Of a DNA stretch of 64,000 nucleotides, positions 42,373 to 51,840 are shown in pieces. The stretch's first letter is position 1, and each line of letters opens with the position of its first letter. The stretch covers positions 4,126,001-4,190,000 of the forward strand of contig NZ_CP042331.1 of the NCBI RefSeq assembly GCF_008253865.1, written 5' to 3'. The position numbers were made by a program, and so were the translations under genes. The notes beneath the pieces are model-generated. The model saw only the letters and a program-made list of their open reading frames with translations. It was not told where the DNA came from and did not search any database. The DNA comes from Bosea sp. F3-2 (lineage in GTDB: Bacteria; Pseudomonadota; Alphaproteobacteria; Rhizobiales; Beijerinckiaceae).

Positions 42373-43149
42373 TCAGATCGCGGCACCATCCATGACGATG
42401 TCGGCGCCGAGCCCCTGGCGGACGGCCCGCACGATTTCGGCCTCGGCTGCGGCACCGCGCCGGCGGGGGCGGGCCGCGTCGATGCGGTGCTCGGCGATGA
42501 TCTGCCCGGGAGCGCCCGAGAGAATCACGACCCGGTCGGCGAGATAGGCGGCTTCGTCGATGTCGTGGGTGACGAAGAGCACGGTTTTGCCGGTGCGCTG
42601 CCAGACGCGAATCAACTCATCCTGCAGGGTTTCGCGGGTGAGGGCATCGAGAGCCGAGAAGGGCTCGTCCATCAGCAGAATCTCCGGCTCGACCGCAAGC
42701 GCACGCGCCAACGAGACGCGCTGGCGCTGCCCGCCCGAAAGCTGATGCGGCCAGCGTTGCGCCAGCGAGCCCAGGCCGACGAGATCGAGCATCTCGCCGG
42801 CCTTCGCCAGGCGCTCGGAGCGCGAGGCCCGGCCTTCCAGGCCGAAGCCGACATTGGACACGACCTTGCGCCAGGGCAGCAGCCGCGAATCCTGAAAGAC
42901 GAGGGCGACCGGTCGGCGTGTCGCATCCTTGGCATTGATCACGACCTCGCCGCCACTCGGCTTCGCGAGCCCCGCGATGACGCGCAGCAGCGTCGACTTG
43001 CCGACACCGGAAGGGCCGACGATGGCGAGGAACTCGCCGCGGCCGACATTGAGATCGAGCTTGTGCAGCACCTCGGTCTCTTCGCCGTCGCGGGTGAAGG
43101 TCAGCGACAGGCCCTTGATCTCGATCACGCTTTCCAACGCAGCACCCAT
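42373..43149 (-). CDS. SsuB/TauB-type ABC transporter ATP-binding protein
   Basis: The 258-residue ATPase has Walker A GPSGVGKST, the Q-loop FQDSRLLPWRKV typical of the nitrate/sulfonate/taurine class, LSGGQRQRVSLARAL, Walker B ILLMDEPFSALD and THDIDEAAYLADRV. The C-terminal RRRGAAAEAEIVRAVRQGLGAD tail is also found in SsuB relatives. Its start lies 25 bp inside the permease gene, so the two are coupled. It is the last gene of the operon. Confidence 0.92.
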   Translation of the reverse strand: MGAALESVIEIKGLSLTFTRDGEETEVLHKLDLNVGRGEFLAIVGPSGVGKSTLLRVIAGLAKPSGGEVVINAKDATRRPVALVFQDSRLLPWRKVVSNVGFGLEGRASRSERLAKAGEMLDLVGLGSLAQRWPHQLSGGQRQRVSLARALAVEPEILLMDEPFSALDALTRETLQDELIRVWQRTGKTVLFVTHDIDEAAYLADRVVILSGAPGQIIAEHRIDAARPRRRGAAAEAEIVRAVRQGLGADIVMDGAAI

Positions 43150-43877
43150 GTCTGGAAGGCGACGAAGCCGGTGTCGAGCAGGCCGTAGAGCGCCGCCATG
43201 GTCAGCATGTAGACGACGACGATATCGGTCGCGAGGAGGCTCGACGCCTGCATCATGCGCTGGCCGACGCCGGCGACGCCGAAGATCTCGGCCGCGACCA
43301 CCGCCATCCAGGCCTGTCCCAGCGCCGTGCGGAAACCGACGAGGATTCCCGGCATCGCCGCCGGCAGCAGGATCTTGAACAGGCGAGCCCAAGGCGAGCG
43401 GAAGCCGAAGGCATCGGCGACCTCGACGAGATCGCGATCGACGCCGCGGATCGCACCCTGGGCGGCGAAGAAGACGATCCAGAACACGCCGATGGCGATG
43501 ATGAAGACGGCCGCGCCCGGCGTCACGCCGAACCAGATGATGGCGAAGGGCACCCAGGCGAGGCCGGGGATCGGCCTCAACACACGCACGACCCAGGCGG
43601 TCGCCTCCTCGGCGATGCGCGACATGCCGACCAGCACGCCGAGCGCCGTGCCCAGGCCGGCGCCGACGAAGAGTCCGACGAAGTAGTGCCAGAGCGAACC
43701 TAGTATGGCCGTAAGCCAGGCGCCGGAGGTGACCTCGCGCATAAAGGCCTTCGGCAGCGCGCTCGGCGGCGGCAGGAAGGCCGGATTCACCAGCCCGAAC
43801 CAAGGCATCGCCTCCCATAGCAGGAGGAAGGCGACGAGGCCCAGAAAAGCAAGGGCCGAAGCCCGAAGCCGCGCCAC
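43125..43877 (-). CDS. SsuC/TauC-type ABC transporter permease
   Basis: The 250-residue permease has six predicted helices, with the EAA loop EVADAFGFRSPWARLFKILLPAAMPGILVG. The start is taken as GTG at 43877 (ARLRASALAFLG), six bp after the binding-protein stop; no ATG is available near, and the Shine-Dalgarno is weak. The long frame upstream of it is a shadow of the binding-protein gene. The family moves sulfonates, taurine, nitrate or thiamine precursors. Confidence 0.9.
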   Translation of the reverse strand: MARLRASALAFLGLVAFLLLWEAMPWFGLVNPAFLPPPSALPKAFMREVTSGAWLTAILGSLWHYFVGLFVGAGLGTALGVLVGMSRIAEEATAWVVRVLRPIPGLAWVPFAIIWFGVTPGAAVFIIAIGVFWIVFFAAQGAIRGVDRDLVEVADAFGFRSPWARLFKILLPAAMPGILVGFRTALGQAWMAVVAAEIFGVAGVGQRMMQASSLLATDIVVVYMLTMAALYGLLDTGFVAFQTWVLRWKA

Positions 43878-43882
43878 GATGT

Positions 43883-44911
43883 TCAGCCGTTCGCCTTGAT
43901 CGCGCGCTCGTAATACTGCGTCTCGAACAGGCCGTCGAAGGGCAGTTCCTTCTCCAGCGAGCCGAGCTTGACCTGGTAGGCCTGCATGGCGCGCGACGGC
44001 TCGATGATCTTGCGCGGATCGATCTCGAACCGGCTCGCTGGCGAGACCAGCGCCTTCTGGATCAGCTCGGGATCGACGATGCCCTTGCCGAGCGCCGCGC
44101 CGACATGGGGTGCGGCCTTGGTCGGCGCGGACTTGATCAGGGCTGCGGCCTTGACGAGGCCGGATACGATGCTCTGCACGGCCTCGGGGTTCTTGCTGGC
44201 GAAGGCGCCGGAGACGGCGACGACCGTGCCGGGCTGGCCTGGGAAGACCTCCTCGCCGCCAGCGACGAGCTTGATCTGCGGATTGCGCGTCTGGATGATC
44301 GTCAGCGCCGGCTCGCGCACCGTGCCGCCATCGACCGCGCCGGCGAGGATCGCCTGCTGGGTGGCGTCGATGCCCATCGGCACGATCTCGATATCGGCCT
44401 TGTCGGCCTTGGCGACCTCCCAGAGCCAGTATTGCAGCACGGTGTTGGGCACCGAGCCTGCCGGCTGGGTGGCGAGGCGCGCAGGCTTGCCATTCGCAGT
44501 GCGGAAGGCCTTGAAGGCCGCCGCCGGAGTGACGCCGGCCGCGAAGAACTTTGCCAGCGAGGGCGCGGCGACGACGACGTTCTCGCCGACCGCGGTCGAG
44601 GCGACGACGCGGATGTCGACGCCGCGCGAGCGGGCAACCGCGAGCGGGGCGACGCCGGCGACATAGACGTCGATCGTGCCCGAGGCGAGCGCCTGGATCA
44701 TGTTGGGGCCGGATTCGAAGACGGTGACGGCGGTCTCGATGCCACCCTGCTTCAGCCAGCCCTCGCCCGATGCGACGAAGAACGGCGCCGTGCCGACGAT
44801 CGGGATATAGCCGACGCGGGCCGTCACGCTCTGCTGCGCACGGGCAACGCCGGCGAATGATGCAGCTGCCGCCAGGCTCGAACCGGCAATGAGAAACTGG
44901 CGGCGATCCAT
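43883..44911 (-). CDS. ABC transporter substrate-binding protein (SsuA/NMT1-like), Tat-type leader
   Basis: The 342-residue binding protein begins MDRRQFLIAGSSLAAAASFA, a twin-arginine-type leader cut after VARA. The mature part has VGYIPIVGTAPFFVASGEGWLKQGGIETAVTVF and GTIDVYVAGVAPLAVARSRGVDIRVVAS, typical of the SsuA/NMT1 family. It heads the three-gene operon. The ligand could be an alkanesulfonate, taurine or another small molecule; no desulfonase lies nearby to settle it. AAGGA lies upstream of the ATG. Confidence 0.9.
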   Translation of the reverse strand: MDRRQFLIAGSSLAAAASFAGVARAQQSVTARVGYIPIVGTAPFFVASGEGWLKQGGIETAVTVFESGPNMIQALASGTIDVYVAGVAPLAVARSRGVDIRVVASTAVGENVVVAAPSLAKFFAAGVTPAAAFKAFRTANGKPARLATQPAGSVPNTVLQYWLWEVAKADKADIEIVPMGIDATQQAILAGAVDGGTVREPALTIIQTRNPQIKLVAGGEEVFPGQPGTVVAVSGAFASKNPEAVQSIVSGLVKAAALIKSAPTKAAPHVGAALGKGIVDPELIQKALVSPASRFEIDPRKIIEPSRAMQAYQVKLGSLEKELPFDGLFETQYYERAIKANG

Positions 44912-44955
44912 CGTTCAAATCCTTATTGCAGACAGGGTCGATTGACCCCCATTGA

Positions 44956-44982
44956 CAGATTGAGAAAAGGATTTTCTATCTG
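44956..44982. promoter_or_regulatory. Interrupted inverted repeat in the SsuA-like/Lrp divergent gap
   Basis: CAGAT-tg-AGAAAA-gga-TTTTCT-ATCTG is symmetric except for two extra bases on one side. It lies 45 bp upstream of the binding-protein start and about 90 bp from the Lrp gene, in an unusually AT-rich stretch. A second looser pair, ATTCGTC at 45011 and GACGATT at 45026, follows. Lrp proteins bind such AT-rich degenerate dyads, so both are candidate sites. Confidence 0.5.
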
Positions 44983-45070
44983 AATGCAATAGATCGACCT
45001 CAAAAAGATAATTCGTCTTTATTTGGACGATTGAAGAGTTTAAATTTCTTCCAAGAGCGAGTTTGAGAGA

Positions 45071-45538
45071 ATGGACGCCATCGACCGGAAAATTCTCACT
45101 GTCCTGCAGGCCGACGCGAATATTTCCATCGCCGAACTGGCCGATCGCGTCGGGCTCTCGCAGACGCCGTGCTGGAAGCGCATCCAGAAACTCGAACAGG
45201 CCGGAGTGATCCTGAAGCGCGTCGCGCTGGTGGCACCGGAGAAGATCGGGCTGGGGCTCACCGTCTTCGTCCAGATCGAGACCGCGGACCATTCCGGCCC
45301 CTGGCTGGAGAAATTCGCGCAGATGGTCGCGGCGATGCCGGAGGTGATGGAGTTCTATCGGATGGCTGGTGATGTCGACTACATGCTGCGCGTCGTCGTC
45401 GCCGACATGGCCGCCTATGACGGCTTCTACAAGAAGCTGATCGAGACGATCCCGCTCAAGAACGTGACCTCGCGCTTCGCCATGGAGCGGATCAAGGCGA
45501 CGACGGCCTACAAGGTACCGGATCTGCCACGCGACTGA
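45071..45538 (+). CDS. Lrp/AsnC-family transcriptional regulator
   Basis: The 155 residues show an N-terminal winged HTH (DAIDRKILTVLQADANISIAELADRVGLSQTPCWKRIQKLEQAGVI) and a C-terminal RAM/ligand domain with PEVMEFYRMAGDVDYMLRVVVADM. This matches the leucine-responsive family, which senses amino acids. It is divergent from the SsuA-like transporter operon across 159 AT-rich bp with dyad symmetry, so it probably controls itself and that transporter. Confidence 0.93.
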   Translation: MDAIDRKILTVLQADANISIAELADRVGLSQTPCWKRIQKLEQAGVILKRVALVAPEKIGLGLTVFVQIETADHSGPWLEKFAQMVAAMPEVMEFYRMAGDVDYMLRVVVADMAAYDGFYKKLIETIPLKNVTSRFAMERIKATTAYKVPDLPRD

Positions 45539-45590
45539 CCGCAGAACGGATCGATCACTGGCCGATTGAACGCGCGGCGCGGTGTTCTTC

Positions 45591-45857
45591 CCTTCTCCCC
45601 CTGCGGGAGAAGGTGGCCCGAAAGGCCGGATGAGGGGTCGCGCGACCTTTGCCGTCATTGCGAGGAGCGAAGCGACGAAGCAATCCAGGGGCGGCAGAGC
45701 TCTACGCCCCCCTGGATTGCTTCGCTGCGCTCGCAATGACGGGAGACGTTGGCGCGACCCCTCACCCCGACCCTCTCCCGCATCGAAGCCGGCTGTTGCC
45801 GGCTTCGACACTGGGAATCGCCCATCTCGGGCAAGCCCGAGATGGGTGGGAGAGGGG
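45591..45857. repeat. Palindromic repeat, family D (copy 2), interrupted by a family C element
   Basis: It begins CCTTCTCCCCCTGCGGGAG, continues GATGAGGGGTCGCGCGACC, and resumes after the inner element with GCGCGACCCCTCACCCCGAC and CCCTCTCCCGC; more hairpins (GAAGCCGGC/GCCGGCTTC, CCATCTCGGG/CCCGAGATGG) follow. It occupies most of the 445-bp gap between the Lrp gene and coaBC. No gene is visible there. Confidence 0.8.
45654..45740. repeat. Palindromic repeat, family C, nested inside family D
   Basis: GTCATTGCGAGGAGCGAAGC faces GCTGCGCTCGCAATGAC, with inner arms GAAGCAATCCAGGGG and CCCCTGGATTGCTTC. It resembles a dispersed element known across many Rhizobiales genomes. It has landed between the two halves of a family D palindrome. 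Confidence 0.8.
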
Positions 45858-45983
45858 GCAAGTCGCGCATGTCCCGCTTGCCGCCACCAACTGCAAAGCC
45901 TTCGACGGGCCGAGCTTCCCAGCGCCGCGCACCAAATGCTAGGAAGCGGACCGTTCGACATTCGCGCTGCCCGAGGAGCCGCC

Positions 45984-47261
45984 TTGTCCGCTTCCCGCTC
46001 CGTTCTCCTGATCATCGGCGGCGGCATCGCTGCCTACAAGGTGCTCGAAGTCATCCGCCGGTTGAAGGATCGCGGCATCGCCTCGCGCTGTATCCTGACC
46101 AAGGCGGGCGAGCAGTTCGTCACGCCGCTCACCGTCTCCTCGCTCGCCGGCGAACGCTGCTTCACCGATCTGTTCTCGCTGACGGACGAGGCCGATATCG
46201 GCCATATCCAGCTCTCGCGCTCGACCGATCTCCTCGTCGTCGCGCCGGCGACCGCCGATCTCATCGCCAAGATGGCGAACGGCCTCGCCGACGACCTCGC
46301 CTCGACCGCCCTGCTCGCCACCGACAAGCGCATCCTGATCGCGCCGGCGATGAATCCGCGGATGTGGCAGCACCCGGCGACGCGCCGGAACATGGCACAG
46401 CTCGAGAAGGACGGTGTCCTCGTCGTCGGCCCGAATGTCGGGGCGATGGCCGAGCGCGGCGAGAGCGGGCCGGGCCGCATGGCCGAACCGCCCGAGCTTC
46501 TCGCCGCGATCGAGGCCGCACTCGCCGGTGAAAAGCCCGCGGCCACCCGCGCCATCGGCTTTCTCGGCCGGCTGCCGGGCGGGGAGCACACCAAGTCCGG
46601 CCCGCTCGCCGGCCGGCATGTGCTGATCACCTCGGGACCGACGCATGAGGCCATCGACCCCGTGCGCTACATCGCCAACCGCTCCTCCGGGAAGCAGGGT
46701 CACGCCATCGCGGCCGCTGCGGCTGCGGCGGGCGCGCGAGTCACGCTGGTCAGCGGCCCGGTGAACCTGCCCGATCCCGACGGTGTCGAGACGGTCCATG
46801 TCGAATCCGCCCGCGAGATGCTGGCCGCCGTCGAAACCGCCCTGCCGGCCGATATCGCGATCTTCGCTGCCGCGGTCGCCGACTGGCGCGTCGCCGATAC
46901 TGCTCCCGAGAAGATGAAGAAGGACGGCAAGGCTCTGCCGCCGCTGGCCCTGGTCGAGAACCCCGACATCCTTGCCACCGTCGCGCATCGCAGGAGCGGG
47001 CGCCCGCCATTGGTCGTCGGCTTTGCCGCCGAGACGCAGAACGTCGTCGACTACGCCAAAACCAAGCTCGCGAAGAAGGGTTGCGACCTGATCGTCGCCA
47101 ATGACGTCGGCGGCACCGGCGTGATGGGCGGCGACGCCAATACGGTCCATCTCGTCACGGCCGCAAATGTCGAGACCTGGCCGACGCTGCCGAAGGACGA
47201 GGTCGCGAGCCGGCTGATCGCCCATATCGCAGCGCTTCTTCCGGCCGGCCGGGCGGGCTGA
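45984..47261 (+). CDS. coaBC: Phosphopantothenoylcysteine decarboxylase / phosphopantothenate-cysteine ligase
   Basis: This bifunctional coenzyme A biosynthesis enzyme has 425 residues. The CoaC half (about 1-180) has the flavoprotein motif GGGIAAYKVLEVIRRLKDRG, PATADLIAKMANGLADDLAST and PAMNPRMWQHPATRRN. The CoaB half has TSGPTHEAIDPVRYIANRSSGKQGHAIA, AAVADWRVAD and the final NDVGGTGVMGGDANTVHLV. A TTG start at 45984 is chosen because AGGAG lies six bases upstream and the protein then begins SASRSVLLIIGGG; an ATG at 45936 lacks a site. dut follows after five bp. Confidence 0.95.
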   Translation: MSASRSVLLIIGGGIAAYKVLEVIRRLKDRGIASRCILTKAGEQFVTPLTVSSLAGERCFTDLFSLTDEADIGHIQLSRSTDLLVVAPATADLIAKMANGLADDLASTALLATDKRILIAPAMNPRMWQHPATRRNMAQLEKDGVLVVGPNVGAMAERGESGPGRMAEPPELLAAIEAALAGEKPAATRAIGFLGRLPGGEHTKSGPLAGRHVLITSGPTHEAIDPVRYIANRSSGKQGHAIAAAAAAAGARVTLVSGPVNLPDPDGVETVHVESAREMLAAVETALPADIAIFAAAVADWRVADTAPEKMKKDGKALPPLALVENPDILATVAHRRSGRPPLVVGFAAETQNVVDYAKTKLAKKGCDLIVANDVGGTGVMGGDANTVHLVTAANVETWPTLPKDEVASRLIAHIAALLPAGRAG

Positions 47262-47266
47262 CGGCG

Positions 47267-47740
47267 ATGGTGACGGTCGCGCTGCAACGCCTGCCGCATG
47301 GCGCCGATCTGCCCCTGCCGGCCTATGAGACGGCCGGCGCTGCCGGCCTCGATCTGCGCGCCGCCATCGGCGAACCGCTCCTGCTCGCACCCGGCGAGAG
47401 GACGCTGGTCCCGACCGGGCTGGCGATGCAGCTGCCCGATGGTTTCGAGGGGCAGGTGCGCCCGCGCTCCGGGCTCGCGGTCAAGCATGGCGTCACCGTG
47501 CTGAATGCGCCCGGCACCGTGGACAGCGACTATCGCGGCGAGGTCAAGGTGCCGCTGATCAATCTCGGGCAGGAGCCCTTCGCCATCGCGCGCGGCGACC
47601 GGATCGCCCAGCTGGTGATCGCCCCGGTGACGCATGCCGTGCTGACCGAGGTCGCCTTTCTCGATCAGACAGAGCGCGGCGCGGGCGGCTTCGGCTCCAC
47701 CGGCATCGGCGGCGGCAAGAACGGGGAGAAGCGGCCATGA
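47267..47740 (+). CDS. dut: dUTP diphosphatase
   Basis: The enzyme hydrolyses dUTP to dUMP, keeping uracil out of DNA and feeding thymidylate synthesis. The 157-residue trimeric type shows all five motifs: AGAAGLDLRAAI, PRSGLAVKHGV, NAPGTVDSDYRGEVKVPLINLG, GDRIAQLVI and the C-terminal ERGAGGFGSTGIG. It lies five bp after coaBC and overlaps the Rrf2 gene by four bases. Confidence 0.96.
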   Translation: MVTVALQRLPHGADLPLPAYETAGAAGLDLRAAIGEPLLLAPGERTLVPTGLAMQLPDGFEGQVRPRSGLAVKHGVTVLNAPGTVDSDYRGEVKVPLINLGQEPFAIARGDRIAQLVIAPVTHAVLTEVAFLDQTERGAGGFGSTGIGGGKNGEKRP

Positions 47741-48189
47741 TGCTGCTCTCGCGCCGCAGCCTGCTCGCCATCGCCGCCGTGGTCGATATCGCGCTGCATG
47801 CCCGGCCCTCGCCTGTCGCCGCCAAGCTCCTGGCCGCGCGGCATGCCCTGCCGCCGCGCCATCTGGAGACGTTGCTGCAGACGCTGGTGCGCGTCGGCAT
47901 CCTGAAGGGCGTGCGCGGCCCGCGCGGCGGCTACGAGCTCGCGCGGGAGCGGCGCAAGATCACGGCTGGCGACATCGCCCGGGCCGCCATGCAGGAAACG
48001 GGCGAGGAAGGTCTCGGTCCGCTGCCGCAATCGCGGCTGGTCGATGAGGTCGTTGGGCCGGAGGTCGAGGCGGCGTCAGCGGCCTTTCTGGCAAAGCTCG
48101 ACAACGTCACCGTGGAAGAGCTCTGCCGGCGGGCGCAGGCGAAGGCCGTCTTCGGCAGAGGCGAGGCTGGAGCCGATTTCACAATTTGA
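47737..48189 (+). CDS. Rrf2-family transcriptional regulator
   Basis: The 150 residues carry the Rrf2 winged HTH: AIAAVVDIALHARPSPVAAKLLAARHALPPRHLETLLQTLVRVGILKGVRGPRGGYELAR. The three-Cys cluster of IscR is absent (only one Cys, in ELCRRA), so it should not bind an Fe-S cluster the IscR way and is closer to CymR-type members. cysK follows after 84 bp, and an ACAAT-N5-ATTGT dyad overlaps this gene's stop codon, which together suggest control of cysteine synthesis. It is cotranscribed with dut. Confidence 0.9.
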   Translation: MMLLSRRSLLAIAAVVDIALHARPSPVAAKLLAARHALPPRHLETLLQTLVRVGILKGVRGPRGGYELARERRKITAGDIARAAMQETGEEGLGPLPQSRLVDEVVGPEVEAASAAFLAKLDNVTVEELCRRAQAKAVFGRGEAGADFTI

Positions 48190-48195
48190 TATTGT
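48181..48195 (+). promoter_or_regulatory. ACAAT-N5-ATTGT dyad before cysK, candidate Rrf2 operator
   Basis: The perfect five-base arms span the stop codon of the Rrf2 gene. They overlap TTGATA at 48186-48191, a plausible -35 element, with TTTAAT near 48207 as -10 (spacing 15, a little short). Binding here would block cysK transcription. Confidence 0.5.
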
Positions 48196-48273
48196 AATTT
48201 ACTTCTTTTAATCGACACGATCTGTGAATTGACCTAGCTTCGCCGCCAACAGTCCCTCCAGGAGGATTTATCC

Positions 48274-49232
<959 letters not shown>

Positions 49233-49236
<4 letters not shown>

Positions 49237-49685
49237 ACCCGGCAGCCATCCAGATCGTCCGGCTGGCAGAAAGCCTGCCGGACGATTTCGAGGCGCTGCG
49301 CCACGAGGCAAGCGCGGAAAGCTACCGCTTCGTCGAGGGTCTGCGCGAGGAATGGCTGGCCGGCCGCTATGTCGACGGTGACGACCGCTTTGCCGTCTTC
49401 GCAGCTTTCCAGGAAGGCGAGCTCGCCGGTATCGGCGCCCTGACGCCCGATCCCTACGACCCGGAGCCCGATCTCCTGCGGGTTAGGCACGTCTATGTCC
49501 GGCCACTGCGTCGCGGCGCCGGCATTGGTCGCGTCCTTGCTGCCGCGCTGATTCAGCAAGGACTGGCGCTGGCACCGCGCCTTTCGCTGCGTGCAGCCGA
49601 TCCACGCGCGACTGCGTTCTGGGAAGCGAATGGCTTCAAACCCGATACGGGCGGAACACGCCGCTCACACCTGCTGACGCGCTGA
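49233..49685 (+). CDS. GNAT-family N-acetyltransferase
   Basis: The 150-residue GNAT shows VRHVYVRPLRRGAGIGRVLAAALIQQ (acetyl-CoA loop near residue 95) and a C-terminal RAADPRATAFWEANGFKPDTGG. Its GTG start overlaps the cysK stop (GTGA), so it is translated with cysteine synthase. The acceptor is unknown. Confidence 0.87.
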
Positions 49686-49691
49686 GCCTTC

Positions 49692-50561
49692 TCAGCGCAC
49701 CATAACCAGTCTGTTGCCCCAGGGATCGGCGATGCCAGGCGCGCCGTCGGCCTCGCTGCCGCCGCCTGCAAGAATCCGCTCGCGCATCGTGATGAAATCG
49801 GCCTCGTTGCGCGCCACGATCTCGAAGCGATCGAGACCGGCCTCGCCCGGTTGACGAGGCCCGGCGCCGCGGCTGCCCCAGATATTGCCGGCGATATGAT
49901 GGTGGTAGCCACCGCTGGCGAGGAAGCTGGCGCCCGGATAATGAACCATCAGATCGAAGCCGAGCAGGTCGCGATAGAAGGTCTCGGCCGCCACCGTATC
50001 GCCGACGCGCAGATGGATATGGCCCATGCCGGTGCCTTCGGGCATGCCGGCATAAGCTCCGCTCTCGGCCTCGCTCAGGAGCCTGTCGAGATCGAGCCGC
50101 TCGGTCGCCATGGCGATGCCGCCATCGGGCCGGCGCGGCCATTCGGCACGCGTGCGGTCGCGATAGATCTCGATGCCGTTGCCCTCGGGGTCGGAGAGAT
50201 AGAGCGCCTCGCTGACGAGGTGATCGGAGGCGCCTTCGAGCGGGATGCGCGTCTCGGCGGCGTGCTTCAGCCAGTTCGCGAGATCGCGCCGCGAGGGCAG
50301 CAGGATGGCGAGATGGAAGAGGCCGGACGTCGAACTCGGCTGAGCCGCGCCGGACTGAAGCCGGACGAGCACCTGCCCGTCGATGCCGAGCTCGGCGCTG
50401 TCGCGGTCTTCGCGGATCAGCCGCAGGCCGATGGCGTCGCGGTAATAGGCGACGAGCTTGGCGAGATCGCGCACGCGCAGGGTGACGGCCCCGATATGGT
50501 AGGGCGCGTCATGGGCTTCCAGCCTGGCGACAGGCGCGGTGTTCTCTGCGGTCGCGGACAT
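49692..50561 (-). CDS. VOC-family protein (catechol 2,3-dioxygenase-like)
   Basis: The 289 residues form two vicinal-oxygen-chelate repeats. Metal ligands are likely H22 in YHIGAVTLRV, and in the second half GMGHIHLRVGD and the GGYHHHIAGNIW segment. FHLAILLPSRRDLANWLKHAAET and DPEGNGIEIYRDR match the CatE-type extradiol dioxygenase family. No other aromatic-ring genes are near, so the substrate is open. It is convergent with the GNAT gene. Confidence 0.87.
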   Translation of the reverse strand: MSATAENTAPVARLEAHDAPYHIGAVTLRVRDLAKLVAYYRDAIGLRLIREDRDSAELGIDGQVLVRLQSGAAQPSSTSGLFHLAILLPSRRDLANWLKHAAETRIPLEGASDHLVSEALYLSDPEGNGIEIYRDRTRAEWPRRPDGGIAMATERLDLDRLLSEAESGAYAGMPEGTGMGHIHLRVGDTVAAETFYRDLLGFDLMVHYPGASFLASGGYHHHIAGNIWGSRGAGPRQPGEAGLDRFEIVARNEADFITMRERILAGGGSEADGAPGIADPWGNRLVMVR

Positions 50562-50681
50562 GGCGTGATCCTTTCACGGCAGCCGCATTGGCTGCCGCCA
50601 TCAAAGATGGCGCTTCCCGCCCCGCTTGTCGCCACCCCCGCCGGCAAGAGCGGGATTGCAGCACTGCAATGAAGCCCCGCC

Positions 50682-51734
50682 TTAATCGGCTTTCGCCGGG
50701 CCAACCCTGTCGGCCATGGTCGCGCCGCGCTGGCCGAGAGGCTTCGGCTTGCCGGTCGTCGTGTCGTGCGTCGTCTGATGTTCCAGCTCGGCGTTGAGCT
50801 CCGCCCCGGCGAGCACGATGGTTGCCGAAAGCCAGAGCCAGGTCATGAACACTACGACGGTGGCAAGCGAACCATAAGCGGCCGTGTAGTTGCCGAGCGT
50901 GCTGACATACCAGGAAAAGGCATAGGAGGCCGCGCCCCAGAGCAAAGCGGCGGCGATGGCACCGGGCATGACCCAGATGAAGCGCATGCGCTCGCGGCTC
51001 GGGCCGATCCAGTAGAGAACCGCGATCGAGAGCGTCGCCAGCACGAAGAAGGCGGGCCAGCGCACCAGCCGGATCAGCCGCTCCAACCCGGAATGGAAGG
51101 GAAACAGCGCGGTCACCACCGGCAGGCTCGCGATGGCGACCAGCGCCGCAACGAGCAGCACGACGCCGCTCACCGTGGTCAAAAGCGAGATCGCGTTGAG
51201 CTTAAGGAAGCTGCGCTTCTCCTGCTCGCGGTAGATGATGTTGAGCGCGTCGAAGAGCGCCTTCACCGCCGCGTTGGCCGACCAGGCGGCGACCAGAAAG
51301 CTGATGTAGAAGGTCAGGGACAGGCCGAAACCAGATTGGGCCGAGAGCCGGATCGCCTGCTCGTGGATCAGTTCGCGCGCCGCCTGCGGAAACATCGTGG
51401 TCACCGTGTCGAGCTGCTCGGCGATGGTCGCCGGATCGGTGAAGTAGCGGTAGATCGTGACTAGCAGCGAAAGCGCCGGCACCAGCGAGAGCAAGGTGAA
51501 GAAGGCGACCGCGCCGGCGAGCGAGCTCAAGCGATTGTCGGCGACATTGCCGACGAAGCGCAGCAACACGTCCTTCCAGCCGAGCCAGGTCATCTGCAGC
51601 GGCGTCCTGGCCAGCCGCCCGCGCGCGGCTGCCTCCTGCCGGCGCCGGTCGCGATGGCCGGACAGAGCCCCCGACAGATAGCCCAGCGCAACCCCCAGCC
51701 CAGCGGCGCCTGTGATCCGTTTGAGAAATGCCAT
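50682..51734 (-). CDS. YihY/virulence factor BrkB family membrane protein
   Basis: The 350-residue inner-membrane protein has six predicted helices and the family core (NRLSSLAGAVAFFTLLSLVPALSLLVTIYRYF; later SWYVSTLGNYTAAYGSLATVVVFMTWLWLSATIVLAGAELNAELE). The function is unknown despite the old name 'ribonuclease BN', which was wrong for this family. It has its own unit, divergent from the porin gene. Confidence 0.92.
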   Translation of the reverse strand: MAFLKRITGAAGLGVALGYLSGALSGHRDRRRQEAAARGRLARTPLQMTWLGWKDVLLRFVGNVADNRLSSLAGAVAFFTLLSLVPALSLLVTIYRYFTDPATIAEQLDTVTTMFPQAARELIHEQAIRLSAQSGFGLSLTFYISFLVAAWSANAAVKALFDALNIIYREQEKRSFLKLNAISLLTTVSGVVLLVAALVAIASLPVVTALFPFHSGLERLIRLVRWPAFFVLATLSIAVLYWIGPSRERMRFIWVMPGAIAAALLWGAASYAFSWYVSTLGNYTAAYGSLATVVVFMTWLWLSATIVLAGAELNAELEHQTTHDTTTGKPKPLGQRGATMADRVGPAKAD

Positions 51735-51840
51735 GTCTGGGTGAGCTCTCCGCGGCCGTTACGACTGCAGCTTGCGAGCAACCGCGCCGCGCCGCAATCG
51801 TTCCCATAGAGCTCGCTCACGATGGGCGCTTAGATCGCCG

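Noticed and set aside
43125..44918. A 597-codon minus-strand frame joining the SsuA-like gene region to the permease
   Set aside because: Only the last 250 codons are the permease. The first part is a wrong-frame reading of the binding-protein gene, which has its own Tat leader and family motifs.
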